Shown: one piece after another, positions 62,077 to 64,000 of the stretch
Numbering within the stretch: position 1 is the first letter of the stretch
Layout: each line of letters begins with the position of its first letter
NCBI RefSeq assembly: GCF_900143075.1
Contig: NZ_FRCY01000013.1
Span: forward strand, 78,809-142,808
Length of the DNA: 64,000 bases
Source of the DNA: Cyclobacterium lianum
Lineage (GTDB): Bacteria; Bacteroidota; Bacteroidia; Cytophagales; Cyclobacteriaceae
Direction: 5' to 3'
The notes under the pieces: generated by a model
The model's input: only the letters and a program-made list of their open reading frames with translations
Database searches by the model: none
Told to the model about the DNA's origin: nothing
Program-made: the position numbers and the translations under genes

Positions 62077-63549
62077 ATGACCACCGACCTACGCTTCCTT
62101 TCATTTCTTTCCATTGTGATGTTTATATTCCAGGCTTGTCAGGGGCCTCAGAAACCTGCGATGCTCGACCGGGCAGTGCTGGAGGAAGCTTTTATCGAGT
62201 TTCACGAGCACAGCATTACCAAACGCCGGTTTGGATACGACAAGATCGCTCCCCTGATACGAAACAGGACAAAAGCGTTTCAAAATGAAATTCTGGGGCA
62301 TTCGGTAGAAGGCAGACCGGTGCATGCGCTGACCTACGGAGAGGGAGGCGTGAAGGTATTGCTCTGGTCCCAGATGCATGGTAACGAAAGTACAGCCACC
62401 ATGGCACTATTTGACCTCTTTAATTTTTTGGAAGGTTCAGATAATGATCCTTTCGCAGAGTTGCGTAGCACTATCAGGCAAAATCTCCTGCTGCGTTTCA
62501 TTCCTATGGTGAACCCGGATGGGGCGGAACGATTTCAACGAAGGAATATTCAGCACATTGACCTCAACCGGGATGCCATACGCCAAAGCAGTCCGGAAGG
62601 CATTTTGCTCAGGGAAGCGAGGGAAGCGTTTCAACCGGAATTTGGATTCAACCTGCATGATCAAAACATATACTACAATGCACAGGGGACTTCCCGTCCG
62701 GCAACCATTTCCGTACTGGCTCCGGCTTATAATGAGGCCAGGGAAATCAATGCGGTAAGGAGTAAGGCGATGAAATTGATTGTTGGTATGAACAGGGTAT
62801 TGCAGGAAGAGGTTCCGGGACATGTGGGCAAATACAACGACACCTTCGAACCAAGGGCCTTTGGTGACAATTTCCAGAAGTGGGGTACCAGCACCATACT
62901 GATTGAATCAGGCGGATATCCTGACGATCCGGAAAAACAGTATATCAGGAAGCTGAATTTTATGATTATACTTAATGCTTTGTATGAAATCGCCGTCAAG
63001 AGATACGAGCATTTTACAGAAGAGGATTATTTTGCTATTCCTGACAATGATTCCAAATTGATGGACCTGCTGATCCGGAACCTGAGCACTGAAGCAGCCG
63101 GATATCTCTACCAGACAGATATTGGAATACGGCGGTCTGAACAATACCAGAACGACACCCTTTTTGCCCGCGGGAATGTATCCGATTGGGGAGACTTGTC
63201 CGTGTATTATGGCTATCAGGAACTGGATGCCAGCGGGATGTCGCTGGTCCACGGAAAAATATGGGATAAAGAAATGGCTCTGGCGGATTTGACGGAAAGC
63301 ACAGCATGGGAGATGCTGCAGCAAGGCTATATGGCAGTCAGGATCCGTGAGCAAGATAAAGGTAAGCCTTATGATCTGCCATTGGTATTGTATTCGGGAG
63401 ATCGGGCGCGGAACATGAGTCCAGGATTGGATAACAGCGCTGATTTTTACCTGGAGAAAGCGGGCGAGTTACAATATGCTGTTGTCAACGGTTTTCTGAT
63501 CGATTTGAAAAACAGGTCTTCCACTCCTTTATTGCAACGCGTAGAATAG
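62077..63549 (+). CDS. M14-family zinc carboxypeptidase, lipoprotein
   Basis: 490 residues. Signal peptide with lipobox FIFQAC (Cys21), so an envelope lipoprotein. Peptidase M14 domain: zinc ligands His101 and Glu104 in SQMHGNESTATM, substrate-binding Asn164-Arg165 in HIDLNRDAIR, third zinc ligand His194 in FGFNLHDQN and catalytic Glu277 in STILIESGGYPDD. It removes C-terminal residues from peptides, possibly murein stems. A C-terminal region of about 170 residues after the domain is unassigned. Convergent to nothing; a mobile element follows. Confidence 0.88.
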   Translation: MTTDLRFLSFLSIVMFIFQACQGPQKPAMLDRAVLEEAFIEFHEHSITKRRFGYDKIAPLIRNRTKAFQNEILGHSVEGRPVHALTYGEGGVKVLLWSQMHGNESTATMALFDLFNFLEGSDNDPFAELRSTIRQNLLLRFIPMVNPDGAERFQRRNIQHIDLNRDAIRQSSPEGILLREAREAFQPEFGFNLHDQNIYYNAQGTSRPATISVLAPAYNEAREINAVRSKAMKLIVGMNRVLQEEVPGHVGKYNDTFEPRAFGDNFQKWGTSTILIESGGYPDDPEKQYIRKLNFMIILNALYEIAVKRYEHFTEEDYFAIPDNDSKLMDLLIRNLSTEAAGYLYQTDIGIRRSEQYQNDTLFARGNVSDWGDLSVYYGYQELDASGMSLVHGKIWDKEMALADLTESTAWEMLQQGYMAVRIREQDKGKPYDLPLVLYSGDRARNMSPGLDNSADFYLEKAGELQYAVVNGFLIDLKNRSSTPLLQRVE

Positions 63550-63685
63550 GCCTGGCTGCCCTAAAAAACGGTCAAAAATGCACGAGTAGCATCCAGCTAT
63601 TTCCAGGTATGAGTGTGGAATAATTGTATTTGTACGGAAAAATACTTAAAATCGAATTTGTTTTTAAGTAACCCTTTAATAACTA

Positions 63686-64000
63686 GGGTCTGCTGAAAAA
63701 CTCAAAAAAGACCAGTTTATAAAACCAGGCCAGATAGCTCTCTGGGCTGGTTTTGTATTTTCTGGATCTCCAGAATCTGCCTTATGGCGTTTCTGAGCAT
63801 GTTTTTTAAATCTTTCCACGCTGAAAAACTCAGACATGGGAGTGCCATCCCGGCCAATTTGACCAGGTTGAGCACTAGGATAATTGAAGCGATCCACGAT
63901 TGGCTGGTGTTTTTGAGCCTTGCCCTGATCCGGTTCATTCCGTATCCGTTTTTTGCCTGACCAAACTTGCCTTCTATCGGGTTCCTTTCCCCAGGTCTTA
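63686..64000 (-). mobile_element. IS5-group insertion sequence, partial (cut by right edge)
   Basis: The transposase C-terminus and one probable terminal repeat are in view. GGGTCTGCTGAAAAA at 63686-63700 lies just beyond the transposase stop and resembles IS ends; the other end is outside the window, so repeat match and target duplication cannot be checked. Confidence 0.7.
63717..64000 (-). CDS. IS5-group DDE transposase, C-terminal part
   Basis: The frame runs open from the right edge (reading leftwards) to a stop at 63717, giving about 93 residues: RPGERNPIEGKFGQAKNGYG and NRIRARLKNTSQSWIAS. The Glu in RNPIEGKFGQ is the third acidic residue of the DDE triad, and the following helix is typical of IS5-like enzymes. 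The N-terminus with the two Asp lies outside the window, so activity cannot be judged. The frame is undamaged here. Confidence 0.85.
   Translation of the reverse strand, partial: RPGERNPIEGKFGQAKNGYGMNRIRARLKNTSQSWIASIILVLNLVKLAGMALPCLSFSAWKDLKNMLRNAIRQILEIQKIQNQPRELSGLVL

Overview
The window looks like chromosome of an aerobic, non-spore-forming member of the Bacteroidota, most likely order Cytophagales and probably close to the family Cyclobacteriaceae; the family placement is inference. The grounds are the SusC/SusD outer-membrane pair, a DNA polymerase III alpha subunit carrying its own N-terminal proofreading exonuclease, an atpD-atpC pair apart from the other ATP synthase genes, a long NusB, lineage-typical genes (DUF2851, DUF3810, BatD, DUF1573, YbbR, RffA) and promoters of the Bacteroidota form TTG-N18-20-TAnnTTTG. 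No rRNA, tRNA or CRISPR array was found.

Layout. Positions 1-31 kb are mostly housekeeping: 3' part of pyrF, DUF2851, a NeuD-like acyltransferase, trhO, a uridine phosphorylase, an ABC-F ATPase, two small genes, batD, aroC, a DAACS symporter, an Nfu protein, a DUF3810 putative membrane metallopeptidase, an adenine deaminase with a downstream histidine kinase, cmk-ispH, the Na+-translocating NADH:quinone reductase genes nqrABCDE (nqrF is absent), a DUF502 protein, rffA, trxA and dnaE.

Positions 30-51 kb are the accessory part. A secreted metallophosphoesterase is divergent from a FecR-like stub and a SusC/SusD pair, with two perfect palindromes between them. Then follows a carbohydrate locus with two divergent arms. 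The leftward arm holds a ROK sugar kinase, an MFS sugar transporter, a XylR-like AraC regulator and an unknown membrane protein. The rightward arm holds two sialidase-fold proteins, a ChbG/YdjC deacetylase, an unusual propeller plus helical-barrel protein, an HpaI-type aldolase and a divergent MurQ-like etherase. I read this as a pathway for an acidic or ether-substituted amino sugar: surface trimming, deacetylation, uptake, phosphorylation, ether cleavage and retro-aldol cleavage to a keto acid. The substrate is unknown and no known locus I can name matches the full set; it is the best candidate here for an undescribed system.

Positions 51-64 kb return to core genes: atpDC, an NlpC/P60 lipoprotein, a conserved small protein, the leftward run nusB-ytxH-DUF1573-yajC-ybbR-coaE, an ABC exporter with Asp in place of the catalytic Glu, a KAPA-synthase-like enzyme with an L-Ala-D/L-Glu-type epimerase, and an M14 carboxypeptidase. 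The right edge cuts an IS5-group transposase; its terminal repeat lies near 63686. Several genes (NlpC/P60, epimerase, MurQ-like, M14) could meet in murein peptide and sugar recycling, which is inference.
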